From: Acidobacteriota bacterium
Lineage (GTDB): Bacteria; Acidobacteriota; Terriglobia; Terriglobales; SCQP01
Direction of reading: 5' to 3'
DNA length: 64,000 bases
NCBI GenBank assembly: GCA_021789895.1
Contig: JAJYIU010000013.1
Span: forward strand, 26,166 to 90,165
Below are positions 45,901-52,441 of the stretch, piece by piece. The stretch's first letter is position 1; each line of letters begins with the position of its first letter. Under the pieces are notes generated by a model. It saw only the letters and a list, made by a program, of their open reading frames with translations. It made no database searches and was not told the DNA's origin. The position numbers and the translations under genes were made by a program.

Positions 45901-48325
45901 CTTGAGTATTAACGGGGATTACCAATACGCCGGCACCTGTCCGGCGGCGGGCAGTTCCTTGGCGCCGGCCGCCACCTGCTATATCTATGTCAGTTTCGCG
46001 CCAACGGGAGAGGGTGTGCGCGCGGGCTCCCTCATCGTCACCGATGCCAGCGGCGCGACCGTGGCCTCGGTGGCGCTCACCGGTAAGGGAATTTATGCCG
46101 GCATCAGCATCTCGCCCGCCACGCAGTTTATTGTCTGCAATATGGGGAAAAAATGTTACTTCCAGGAATTGACCGTTTCTACTCAGAGCACTGTGCCGCT
46201 CACGATCACAGGCATTCAAATAGATAGCATAGGGGGAGCACCAAGAATACCTTTAGAATCAGACGCCCCTGCTTTAGTTGATAACTGCACTAACAAAAGC
46301 ATTGTTGCTGGGCATCCTTGTACTATCAAAATGCAAGTATCGCCTCCTCTATATTCTGCTACATTCCTTCATGCCATCTATATCTCCAGTGGTGCTGTTG
46401 CCAATGGCTATATTTCGGCCAGCCTTAGTGATACAGGACAGGAACCATCTTTCATATCTCATGATACTTTAGTTAGTAATAAGCTTATCAAACTGACAAA
46501 ATATGCTCCTGCGGGTAGCCGGTCCATCCGCGGCCCGAATGCCGATGCCGGCACTTCCGCCGGCAACTCGCAAAACCTGGTGCTGACCAATACCGGCACG
46601 GCCGCGCAAGCCCTGACGAATTTCCATGCCGACCCTCCCTTCTACCAGACCAACAACTGCGGCGCCAGCCTGGCCGCGGGCGCAAGCTGCACCGCCACCA
46701 TCTTCTTTATTCCGCAATTGACCGGCCAGGCCACCGGCGCCTTCAGCTTTACCGACGGCGCCGGCCATGCCCAAGCCTATGCGCTGCTGGCCTACGGCGC
46801 TCCCGCGGGCTTGACCCTGTCCTCGCCGGCGCTCGACTTCGGCACCCTGCCCCTCGGCCAGACCAGCGCCCCGCAATCTTCCACCCTGACCAACAACACC
46901 GGCTATGACATCGCCAACCTGAGCATCGTCCCCAGCGGCGAGTTCAACGAAACCGACGATTGCAACGGAGCGCTCGCCAATGGCGCAAGCTGCACCATCC
47001 AGGTCAGCATGCAGCCGCTGTTCTCCGGCCCGCTGACCGGTTCGGTCAAAATCGCCGGCGTCCTCACCGGCAGCCCGGCCACCGGTTGGAACCCGCCCTC
47101 GCTGGCCGAAATCTACCTCTCTGGCAACAGCGACACTTCCGGCGTCAGCCTCTCGGCCACGAACCTGGATTTCGCCAACCAGGAAGTCGGCTCCTCCAGC
47201 TCGGCACAAACCGTCACCTTGACCAACCGCGGCTCGGCCGATCTCACCGGCGTCGCCGTCGCCGTCACCGGAGATTACTCCCAGTCCAGCACCTGCGGCG
47301 CATCGCTCGCCGCCGGCGCCCATTGCGCGATAACGGTGAGGTTTACGCCCAGCGTGGCCGGCACGCGCACCGGCACGCTCAGCATCGCCGACAGCGCCGC
47401 CGGCTCGCCGCAAACGATTACGCTGGCCGGCATTGGCGTGGCGCCGCATGCGGTGGCAGGCGCCGTCAGCCTGGATTTCCACTCGCAGGCGGTGAGCAAC
47501 GCCAGCGCGCCGCAGGCGCTAAGCATCGGCAACACCGGCACCGCCAACCTGGTCTTCAGCGGCTTCAGCTTCAGCGGCGCCAACGCAGGCGATTTTTCCG
47601 TGGCCTCGGACAGCACTTGCTCAACCTCGACGCCGCTGGCCGCCGGCGCCAGTTGCGCGCTCGAAGTGGTCTTCAAGCCCGCCGCCGCCGGTAACCGCTC
47701 CGCGGTTTTGACCATTGCCAGCAACGATCCGGCCGGGGCGCAATCTGTCGCGCTGGCCGGCGTGGGCATGGATTTCAGCTTCAGCGCCGGCGGCGCAACC
47801 AGCGCCGTCGTCGCTCCCGGCGGCACGGCCCAGTACCAGCTCAGCATCGCGCCGCTCGGCGGCTCGAAGCAGCGCGTCAGCTTCGCCTGCTCGGGCGCGC
47901 CGGCGTTTTCCACCTGCACCATCTCGCCGGCCTCGGCGACGCTCGATGGCGTCCACGCCTTGGCGGTCAACATCACCATCGCCACCTCGGCGGGCTCGCT
48001 CGCGCCTCCGCTCCCGCCGCCCTCGAAGCCCTGGCCCTGGTCGCCCGGGCTGCTGCTGGCCGGGTTGGCTGGGTTGCTGTTGGCGCTGGGCCGGCTGCTG
48101 TGGCTGCGCCGCGGGGGCCGCGCCTGGCGCGCGCTGGCTGCCACCGCCACCCTGCTCGCCTTCGCCGCCGGCTTGGCCGGATGCGGCTCGAATCACAGCT
48201 TGCCGGCTAACGCCACCCCGACGGGCGCCTATACCCTGGCGGTGACCGCCACCTCGGGCACGCTGTCGCACTCCACTAACCTGATGTTGACGGTATCGCA
48301 ATGCCCGGGCTGCAACGTGCGTTGA
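36932..48325 (+). CDS. Giant secreted NHL / MBG / choice-of-anchor-D protein
   Basis: About 3,797 residues. ATG 36932 (AGGAG just upstream) is preferred over TTG 36917. A signal peptide occupies about 1-50. There follow four NHL-type beta-propeller blocks (about residues 60-400, 515-855, 1410-1700, 2105-2400) built of units such as GVAVDAAGNVYIAD and LAVIAGGG. Between them lie MBG-type Ig-like domains (about 1057-1135 and 1214-1290, and near 1905-1980) and choice-of-anchor-D domains (FALTFPQTNPGSTSSAQ and similar). About eleven anchor-D-like domains in series run from 2400 to 3610. A final Ig-like domain precedes a Pro-rich linker, two membrane helices (about 3710-3755) and a short Cys-containing tail. 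It is probably a cell-surface adhesin or scaffold. The ligand is unknown. No Cys-rich or catalytic domain is recognised. Confidence 0.88.
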   Translation: MLLRYFSFPPRRSPSAPPQPRRRPLRRLRLLTLLLAAAGLMLASRTPLRAQNIASGSVTLANRVQLIAGAGGGAASTTPGSPFVSFSQVRKVAVDASGNIYIADTGTSEIYELYAATGKLAVIAGGGSTAPSATPIAATSISMISPTGLAVDASGNVYIADAGLGEIYEVYASSGNLVLLAGGGASAPATTAASPTGVSLSNPSGVAVDAAGNLYIADNGNNEIEELYAAGVNSGNLAVIAGGGAGSPSTTASPATTVALNGPVDVALDAAGNLYIADSWNNEIEELYASGVNQGQLAVIAGGGANAPGYNATTATSVLLNDPQAVAMDAAGDVFIADAGNKEFEEVDASSGNLAVIAGGGTVAPATSLETAGNAQFLGAYGVAVKRNGDVVLGDAQAVSELSTGATLSATAVGSTSSSQTIWIQLTAASKISSITASKAANGAQEFSLGSVSGCTVDDSTLNSSGTICQVPVTFSPACPGLRGAQIQLLNGNTIIGSVGVQALGQAPQVAESPGGITAVAGGGSTVPNSIAAINPATSAQLLSPHDVAVDPAGNLYIADQANRLVELASSTGLLAIAGGGFNSPGTTPQSATAVALNTPSGVAVDAAGNVYIADSGLAEVMKRTVDGNLTVIAGVSAGNNNAYAPGVTPQSATSVRLGGPTSVAVDGAGNVYIADPPSNQIDEIYASSGELAVIAGGGANAPAATAQSATAVALNNPQAVAVDSAGNVFIADQGNRVVEEYYPASGTLAVIAGGGSTPASSTPQSATGVSLPSPSGVAVDAAGDVFIGDSVLTAVAERYAAGGLALIAGGGFTPPGTTAGSALSAQISPAGLAVDGAGNLYLADGFSNLVEKISAAAFALTFPQTNPGSTSSAQVVTVFNNGNQSLSIAIPGSGDNPAVSANFSLDSTPSTACPLIAGTASSPGSLSSGAFCTLSLAFAPSTSGTLSGTAALTDNSLNAAGATQTVSMSGSAGKSADTVTFTTVDAQTYGVAPITLSATGTSTGAITYKVVSGPAAVSGNQLTITGAGSVVVEADQAADASYNAGSAQQTITVKQAALTITASSASMSYDSTPPAITASYSGFVNGDMAASLTTAPTCSTTATSSSAAGTYPSSCSGAADVNYAISYVSGTVTVNKATPTLTWATPAAITYGTALSSTQLDATASVAGTLVYSPAAGTVLSAGSHTLSVTFTPTDNTDYNTATAMVTLTVNQAALTITASSASMSYGSTPPVITASYSGFVNGDTAASLTTAPTCSTTATSSSAAGTYPSSCSGAVDANYKITYVPGTVTVMAEGAGLVSSGSGLNNSFPQTAIGASSSSQTLQIEIVNASAISSITAATGPKGVPEFTLGAITGCTTDGTTVNPAGTICQVPVTFSPAYPGMRSAAITVANGGTNLATVGVYGVGQGPEAVIAPGAVGTIAGLGTAAVNATPAVPASVQLTDPGSVAVDSAGNIYVGEQNQVDEITAADGKIKLIAGSGSGNVTSTPQAATSVSLTGNPYLKIAVDAAGNVYIADTARNTIDEVYAYNDRIAIIAGGGTAAIGSTPQNAAGVSFGSGAPNSIGVDAAGNIYVIDGTNSLDEYTHDRISATGAYAVSLAVDPAGKVYFLSGTNEIWVYANGIFTNSGGFGLKLAVDSIGNLYFSDGTNQLWEYANGTFTKLPYTFQSYGGFAVDYAGDIYFGVNNNGAYTLDEYSAAAAPLNFGNVNLGSTSAAQTATVFNIGNQALSITAPASGSNPSLPAGFSLDSSSSTCPAVTAGASAGSLAAGATCNLGVIFAPSIPVPSSGSLTLSDNSLNAAGATQTVALSGNGIGLTQTITFALASPATYGVTPITLMATGGASGNPVTFSITGGSQYGTLSGTNNSILTVTGVGTITIAANQAGGGQYAAAAEVTQTLVVNPAPLTITASSATMIYGGTPPAITPIYSGFVNGDTAATLTTPPICSTTATSASGVGSYPSTCTGAADLNYNITFVSGVVTVSVEAAGLVSSGSGLNNNFPQTAIGASSAAQTLQIEIVNASAISSITAASGPKGVPEFKLGTITGCTLDGKTSNPAGTVCTVPVTFSPAYPGMRSAAITVANGSTKLGTVGVYGVGQGPEAVIAPGEASNIAGGGSAPVEANPQDPATVRLYVPGAVAVDAAGDIYIGDANQVDEISAADGNIKLIAGGGNLSNEVTTIPLPATSIGLGGNNGNLGVGVDAAGNVYIADYAQNRIDEVYAASGRIVCIVGCGSALLNSSVQPAANVGLSGPNVISVDPAGNIYISDVNGISYYNAATGQIHLIGSAKVQALALDVASPAAGTLYAATNNGFWKYVTGTWTLLSTNSAIVGLAVNAAGNVYLLNSDGSVQMFNPITSRTVALAPAGTALLSNPSYLPSDISLAADGAGNLYFGDEGDFIHKLSAAAAPLNFGSVNLGSSSAAQTATVANIGNQPLSIPAPASGNNPILTAGFNLDSSASTCPVIASGGAAGTLAAGADCTLAVSFSPVAVGTASGSLTLSDNSLNAAGATQTVALSGVGIGTPAMAMLAPVRLTFASQAVGSTSEQQTVTLTNSGQTPLAITSIFTDGDFAETNSCGASLAGGASCEIDVTFTPTATGSRTGSLTLMDSAYGSTQNMQLSGEGLASTSGISFSPAALTFGSTDPGSTSTLGLTIINSGHTDLHIGSITPPSGYSVTGNCATVPAGSSCSLNVNFTPTVSGPDSGVITFTDDAGGVSSSTQTVPVSGTIGYSTGTIAQPMAVEFPATTVGGSSDPISISISTTNGASGITASATGDYTVDNSCAQQTITSASTCSLEVTFHPSLAGNDSGTLNIQYDDSVRNPNSMVVQLQGVGLAPGANLICAPNNPCSQLTFGSTVAGETSADSQTVILNNTGAGALAITSIAASSGFTQTNTCVDSSGSGSLDASKGCTINVSFSPAAGAAGAQTGTLTITDSDGTQSVNLSGLATSVLSISPVSTVTFGDQMVSTTSNSQTLTIKNTSSTPFLFSAGTLSINGDYQYAGTCPAAGSSLAPAATCYIYVSFAPTGEGVRAGSLIVTDASGATVASVALTGKGIYAGISISPATQFIVCNMGKKCYFQELTVSTQSTVPLTITGIQIDSIGGAPRIPLESDAPALVDNCTNKSIVAGHPCTIKMQVSPPLYSATFLHAIYISSGAVANGYISASLSDTGQEPSFISHDTLVSNKLIKLTKYAPAGSRSIRGPNADAGTSAGNSQNLVLTNTGTAAQALTNFHADPPFYQTNNCGASLAAGASCTATIFFIPQLTGQATGAFSFTDGAGHAQAYALLAYGAPAGLTLSSPALDFGTLPLGQTSAPQSSTLTNNTGYDIANLSIVPSGEFNETDDCNGALANGASCTIQVSMQPLFSGPLTGSVKIAGVLTGSPATGWNPPSLAEIYLSGNSDTSGVSLSATNLDFANQEVGSSSSAQTVTLTNRGSADLTGVAVAVTGDYSQSSTCGASLAAGAHCAITVRFTPSVAGTRTGTLSIADSAAGSPQTITLAGIGVAPHAVAGAVSLDFHSQAVSNASAPQALSIGNTGTANLVFSGFSFSGANAGDFSVASDSTCSTSTPLAAGASCALEVVFKPAAAGNRSAVLTIASNDPAGAQSVALAGVGMDFSFSAGGATSAVVAPGGTAQYQLSIAPLGGSKQRVSFACSGAPAFSTCTISPASATLDGVHALAVNITIATSAGSLAPPLPPPSKPWPWSPGLLLAGLAGLLLALGRLLWLRRGGRAWRALAATATLLAFAAGLAGCGSNHSLPANATPTGAYTLAVTATSGTLSHSTNLMLTVSQCPGCNVR
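40100..40295 (+). repeat. MBG-domain direct repeat, copy 1
   Basis: 196-bp segment encoding an MBG-type domain. It is repeated 471 bp downstream at 40571-40766 with nine base differences by direct comparison and no indels. Confidence 0.85.
40571..40766 (+). repeat. MBG-domain direct repeat, copy 2
   Basis: Second copy of the 196-bp MBG segment. An unrelated Ig-like segment (40341-40570) separates the two copies. Confidence 0.85.
40820..41181 (+). repeat. Long internal repeat of the giant gene, copy 1
   Basis: 362-bp segment beginning GCCGGACTGG and coding for AGLVSSGSGLNN and QTAIGASS onwards, to VYGVGQGPEAVIAPG. It recurs at 42887-43248 at a constant offset of 2,067 bp with no indels. The following NHL block and anchor-D domain are also repeated in the same order but more diverged. 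Confidence 0.8.
42887..43248 (+). repeat. Long internal repeat of the giant gene, copy 2
   Basis: Second copy of the 362-bp segment, leading into the fourth NHL block. Confidence 0.8.
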
Positions 48326-48326
48326 A

Positions 48327-48352
48327 GCGGATTCTTTCCGCCCGATTTTTTT
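48327..48352 (+). terminator. Intrinsic terminator after the giant gene
   Basis: GCGGA (48327-48331), loop TTCTT, TCCGC (48337-48341), then CCGA and seven T (48346-48352), starting one base after the stop codon of the giant gene. The stem is short but the layout is standard. Confidence 0.6.
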
Positions 48353-48483
48353 AGATTGCTGGCTGCAGCCTTTTGCCGGTGTTGCGCTTGCCCTCAATCA
48401 TGCGCCCTTCGCGGGCATGGCGGCTTGCAATGGGATAACGGATAATGATAGCTGTAGCAACGGCGGCATGAGGCGTATCGCGC

Positions 48484-49110
48484 GTGGCGAACATGGACGA
48501 GAGCGAGCGGCGGCGGATTATCCACGGCAGTTTCGCGCAATCCATCGCGGTGAAGCAGGCGGCGCTGGAGGCGCTGGCGCCGCGGATCGAAGCCGCCGCC
48601 CAACTTCTGATCACGGCCTATCGCGAGGGCCGCCAGGCGTTGTTTATGGGCAATGGCGGGAGCGCGGCCGACGCGCAGCACCTGGCGGCGGAGCTCGTCG
48701 GACGCTACCGGCAGGAGCGCCGGGCGCTGCCCGCGCTGGCCCTGCACGCCAATACTTCCGTGCTCACGGCGGTGGGCAACGATTACGGCTACCAAGCCAG
48801 CTTTTTACGGCCGCTCGAAGCCCACGCCCGGCCCGGCGATGTTGTGATCGGCCTCAGCACCTCGGGCAATTCGGCGAATGTGGCGGCGGCGCTGGCCTGG
48901 GCGCGGCGGCTGCCAACCCCCACTCTTGCTCTGACCGGGGCGGGCGGCGGCGCGATGCGGTCGCATGCCGATATCCTGCTCGACGTGCCCTCGCGCGACA
49001 CCCCGCGGATTCAGGAATGCCACATCCTGATCGGTCATATCCTGTGCGAACTAGTCGAGCGCGATCTGTTCGCGGCGGAATCCACGGGCGGCGCGGCGAA
49101 GCGTCCATAA
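48484..49110 (+). CDS. SIS-domain phosphosugar isomerase (GmhA/DiaA-like)
   Basis: About 208 residues. The SIS fold of sedoheptulose-7-phosphate isomerase is clear: FAQSIAVKQAALEALAPRI, ALFMGNGGSAADAQHLAAELVGRY, DYGYQASFLRPLEAHARPGDVVIGLSTSGNSANVAAAL, TLALTGAGGG and ECHILIGHILCELVER. GmhA makes D-glycero-heptose 7-phosphate for LPS; the related DiaA regulates DnaA. The start is GTG 48484 or ATG 48493, and neither has a strong ribosome-binding site. The adjacent epimerase gene favours a surface-sugar role. Confidence 0.85.
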   Translation: MANMDESERRRIIHGSFAQSIAVKQAALEALAPRIEAAAQLLITAYREGRQALFMGNGGSAADAQHLAAELVGRYRQERRALPALALHANTSVLTAVGNDYGYQASFLRPLEAHARPGDVVIGLSTSGNSANVAAALAWARRLPTPTLALTGAGGGAMRSHADILLDVPSRDTPRIQECHILIGHILCELVERDLFAAESTGGAAKRP

Positions 49111-49114
49111 ATCC

Positions 49115-50059
49115 ATGCGCATCCGGCAAAGTTTGGTGACCGGCGGGGCGGGATTTATCGGCTCCAATTTATGCCGCGCGCTGGCGGCGCGCGGGGAGCG
49201 AGTGCGGGTGCTCGATAATTTTTCCACCGGACATCGGGAAAATCTGGCCGGCGTAGAGGTGGAATTGATCGAAGGCGACGCCGCCGACCTGGCCACCGCG
49301 CGGCGCGCCGCGGAAGGCGTGGAGTGTGTGTTTCACCAGGCGGCGGTGCCGTCGGTGCCGCGCTCGATGCGGGAACCGCTGGCATCGCACCGGGCCTGCG
49401 CCACCGCCACGCTGACCATGCTGGAAGCGGCGCGGCAGGCGGGCGTGCGCCGCTTCGTCTACGCCGGCTCGTCTTCCGCCTACGGCGACACCCCCACCCT
49501 GCCGAAGATCGAATCCATGCCGCCCGACCCGCGCTCCCCCTACGCGGCGGCGAAGCTGGCGGGGGAAACCTATTGCCGCATGTATCACCATGCCTACGGC
49601 CTGGAGACGGTGGCGCTTCGCTATTTCAACATCTTCGGCCCTTACCAGGATCCCGGCTCGCCCTACTCCGGAGTATTGGCGATCTTTATCACCCGCCTGC
49701 TGGCCGGCCAGCCGTGCGTGATCTACGGCGACGGCGAGACTTCGCGCGATTTCACTTACATCGAAAACGTGGTCCAGGCCAACCTGCTCGCCCGCGAAGC
49801 CCCGCAGGCATCCGGACAGGTGTATAACATCGGCTGCGGCCGGCGGGTGACGCTGAACTGGGTTTACGATTTCCTGGCGGGCGAGCTTAAGGTGAATCTG
49901 CGTCCGCGCTACGAAGCGGCGCGGCCCGGCGATGTGCGCAGCTCGCTGGCCGACATCCAAGCCGCCGGGCGCGAACTGGGCTATATGCCCCAGGTGCAGG
50001 TCGAAGCGGGATTACGCGCGACGATCGCCTGGTACCGGCGCGCCCCCGAGGGAGTGTGA
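49115..50059 (+). CDS. NAD-dependent nucleotide-sugar epimerase
   Basis: A 314-residue extended short-chain dehydrogenase. The NAD site is LVTGGAGFIGSNLCRAL, followed by VRVLDNFSTGHRENL. The catalytic triad elements are AGSSSAYGD (Ser) and YAAAKLAGE (Tyr-x3-Lys). FGPYQDPGSPYSGVLAIFI and GDGETSRDFTYIENVV match UDP-hexose or UDP-N-acetylhexosamine 4-epimerases of the WbpP/GalE type. It starts 4 bp after the isomerase stop, so the two are co-transcribed. It probably supplies a UDP-sugar for surface polysaccharide; the exact sugar is not determined. Confidence 0.88.
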   Translation: MRIRQSLVTGGAGFIGSNLCRALAARGERVRVLDNFSTGHRENLAGVEVELIEGDAADLATARRAAEGVECVFHQAAVPSVPRSMREPLASHRACATATLTMLEAARQAGVRRFVYAGSSSAYGDTPTLPKIESMPPDPRSPYAAAKLAGETYCRMYHHAYGLETVALRYFNIFGPYQDPGSPYSGVLAIFITRLLAGQPCVIYGDGETSRDFTYIENVVQANLLAREAPQASGQVYNIGCGRRVTLNWVYDFLAGELKVNLRPRYEAARPGDVRSSLADIQAAGRELGYMPQVQVEAGLRATIAWYRRAPEGV

Positions 50060-50119
50060 GCGCAACCGCAAGGTGTTTGCGAGCTCGCGCTCGTGGCCGA
50101 GATCGGTTTCCGGGTTCCA

Positions 50120-52441
50120 TTAGAAGCTGAATTTCAGGCCGAACTGGAAGACTCGCGGGCCGTTGAGCTGATCAATCGAGTTGCGTGTGCCGAAGCCTCC
50201 GGTCCCGTTATTGGGCACCAGATAGCAGGTTTGGTTGGCGCTGGAGCCATCTCCGCAGATTGCCCCGACCGGGGTATAAAGCACCTGGTTAATGCCGGAG
50301 CCGTTGGCCACAAAAAAGTTGGCATGATTCAACAGGTTGAACGCTTCCGCGGAGAACTGCATATGCACGCGCTCGCTGAGCGCAAAGGAGCGCGCCAATT
50401 CGAGATCCACTTCCTGAATGGTGGGACCATAGAACGAATCCAGCCCGTTGACTGGACTGGGGCTGCCGAAGCCGGCGATGCCGGCATTGGTGTTGCCGGT
50501 GGATTCGTTGATGGCGCTATCGTTGATGGTATCGCCGGAACCATCGCAGTTGTTGATATTCAGCGTGGAGCTGGTGCAGGCGGCATTGATGCCGGCGGCA
50601 TAGGGGCGACCGGAGTTGAACTGCATCACCGTGCTCAAGCGCCAATTTTTCAAGGCGAGGTTGCGAAACGTTGGCTGGTACACGCCTGCGATCGAAAGCC
50701 GCTGCCGCTGATCCAGCAGCGACGGTCCATGCGTGTGCTTTAAATCGAACTGATTCCAGAAGTCCACGCCGGTCTGCAGGTTTTTAGAATACGTATAAGA
50801 GACCAGCGCAGAAAAGCCGCCCGCCAGCCGGCGCTGCAGCTCGAAATAGCCAGAGTTGTAATTGTTGACGCCGGGGCTGATGAGAGCATTGAGCTGGCCA
50901 ATGGGGTTGCCGGTGGCCGGATTCACCGCATTCGGGAAGCGTCCGTCGTTCAGCAGCCCGGCATCGAGGGTGGGCTGGATGGTGGCGGGACCGTTGCAGG
51001 CAGCGGCATCAATGGCGCCGGAATTATCCACGGCCGATGCCGGGCAAACATGATAAACCGTCGCGCCCGCGGGTGGCAGCAGATTGTAATCGTAGGCGCT
51101 GGAGGAGATCAGATGCACGCCATGCGTCCACATGGCGCCGATGCTGAGGGTGGTGGCGCGGGAAAACTGATGCTGAAGCTCCAGGCTCGATTCGATCACA
51201 TACGGAGTCTGAAAACCCGGATCGATAAAAGAGATATTGCTGCTGCCGGAAAAAGCGGCGCTGCTCGGCAGGGTGTTGGGGAAGCTGGGCGCACTGGGGC
51301 TGCCCAGGAAAGCGAAGATGCTGGCCTGCTGCGAAGGCAGCCCATTGGCGATCACAGAATTTTCATAATTGGCGCCATCGAGAATGTCATAAAACATTCC
51401 TATGCCGCCACGCAGGATGGTCCTGGCCGCCGGCTGATACGCAAAGCCGAAACGCGGCGCCCAGCGATTGTAGCGATTGGGAAACTGGCCGGTCAGATGA
51501 GCGACATACGCGCCATAGAGCGTATCGGCGACCGGCTGCGGATAGCGCTGGAAATCCTCGCGCACGCCATAATTCAGCGTCAGCCGCGGCGAGACATGGT
51601 ACTTGTCCTGCAGGTAAAAGCCGGCATAGGAAAAGCTGAAGGGAAAGACGGGGTTGCCCGCACCTTGTGTGTAGAACCCACCGCCTTGCGCACCGGCCTG
51701 AGCAAAGGCAATCGGATTGAAGAAATCATAGTTACCGCGGAAGCTGCCGTAATAAAAATCCCGGATATGCGTATGATCCAGCGAGGCGCCGAACTGCCAA
51801 GTGTGCGCGCCATGAATCCAGGTCAGGCCTTCGCCGGCTTCCCATTGATGCTCTTTCGTGTCGGCCAGCGAATAATCGGGGTTGCCGAGCGTGATAAATT
51901 CCGGAGAAAAGATATAGATCTGCGGGAAGCTGGGACTGACCAGCCCGCTGGGATTACTGCGCTGCTCATCATAAAGATAGCTGCCGTGGAATTGGCTGAT
52001 CAGCATGGGGGTGAACGCCGAGCGCCAATTGAAGATGCCCGCCTGGTCGCGCACATAGTTGTTGGGCAGAGTGGTGGTGCCGTCAAAGCTGACCGGATTA
52101 TAGGTGATGACCCCGCCAGGCGAGTTGAAGTGGTTGTAGTTGTAGTCGAGCGTGAGTTGATTGCTGCCGTTCACCTGCCAATCCAGCTTGGGAAACAGCG
52201 ACAGGTCGTCGCGCCGCCGCGTGCGCTCCCCCAGGTTTTCGTGAATTGTGGAGAGCGCATTCGAGACCTGCTGCCAATAAATCGAGTTGCCTTGCGGGTT
52301 AGTGGGGCTGGGCGTCTGGCTATTGGCATTCGGCGCGGGATAGCCGGTAGGCGCCGGTAGAGCTGGCAGCGGGGTGCCCGCCGGCGAGCATTTGCTGGTC
52401 TGGCCGGCCGAGCAGGTGGGGAAAAAAGAAGCTTCGGTCAA
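50120..52441 (-). CDS. TonB-dependent receptor, C-terminal beta-barrel part (frameshifted gene)
   Basis: A 773-codon reading frame encoding the outer-membrane barrel of the receptor whose N-terminal part is at 52438-53481. Features include alternating barrel strands (NQLTLDYNYNHF, HTWQFGASLDHTHIRDF, LTLNYGVREDF, WAPRFGFAYQP) and the C-terminal strand VFQFGLKFSF ending in Phe, required for barrel insertion. The first residues (LTEASFFPTC) continue smoothly from the end of the N-terminal frame after a -1 shift. One lost base near 52438-52441 explains the split; no domain is missing. As it stands it lacks its own signal peptide and plug. Confidence 0.82.
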   Translation of the reverse strand: MTEASFFPTCSAGQTSKCSPAGTPLPALPAPTGYPAPNANSQTPSPTNPQGNSIYWQQVSNALSTIHENLGERTRRRDDLSLFPKLDWQVNGSNQLTLDYNYNHFNSPGGVITYNPVSFDGTTTLPNNYVRDQAGIFNWRSAFTPMLISQFHGSYLYDEQRSNPSGLVSPSFPQIYIFSPEFITLGNPDYSLADTKEHQWEAGEGLTWIHGAHTWQFGASLDHTHIRDFYYGSFRGNYDFFNPIAFAQAGAQGGGFYTQGAGNPVFPFSFSYAGFYLQDKYHVSPRLTLNYGVREDFQRYPQPVADTLYGAYVAHLTGQFPNRYNRWAPRFGFAYQPAARTILRGGIGMFYDILDGANYENSVIANGLPSQQASIFAFLGSPSAPSFPNTLPSSAAFSGSSNISFIDPGFQTPYVIESSLELQHQFSRATTLSIGAMWTHGVHLISSSAYDYNLLPPAGATVYHVCPASAVDNSGAIDAAACNGPATIQPTLDAGLLNDGRFPNAVNPATGNPIGQLNALISPGVNNYNSGYFELQRRLAGGFSALVSYTYSKNLQTGVDFWNQFDLKHTHGPSLLDQRQRLSIAGVYQPTFRNLALKNWRLSTVMQFNSGRPYAAGINAACTSSTLNINNCDGSGDTINDSAINESTGNTNAGIAGFGSPSPVNGLDSFYGPTIQEVDLELARSFALSERVHMQFSAEAFNLLNHANFFVANGSGINQVLYTPVGAICGDGSSANQTCYLVPNNGTGGFGTRNSIDQLNGPRVFQFGLKFSF

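Noticed and set aside
52438..52441. Programmed -1 frameshift producing full-length TonB receptor
   Set aside because: No slippery heptamer and no obvious stimulatory hairpin at the junction; a one-base deletion or sequencing error is simpler.
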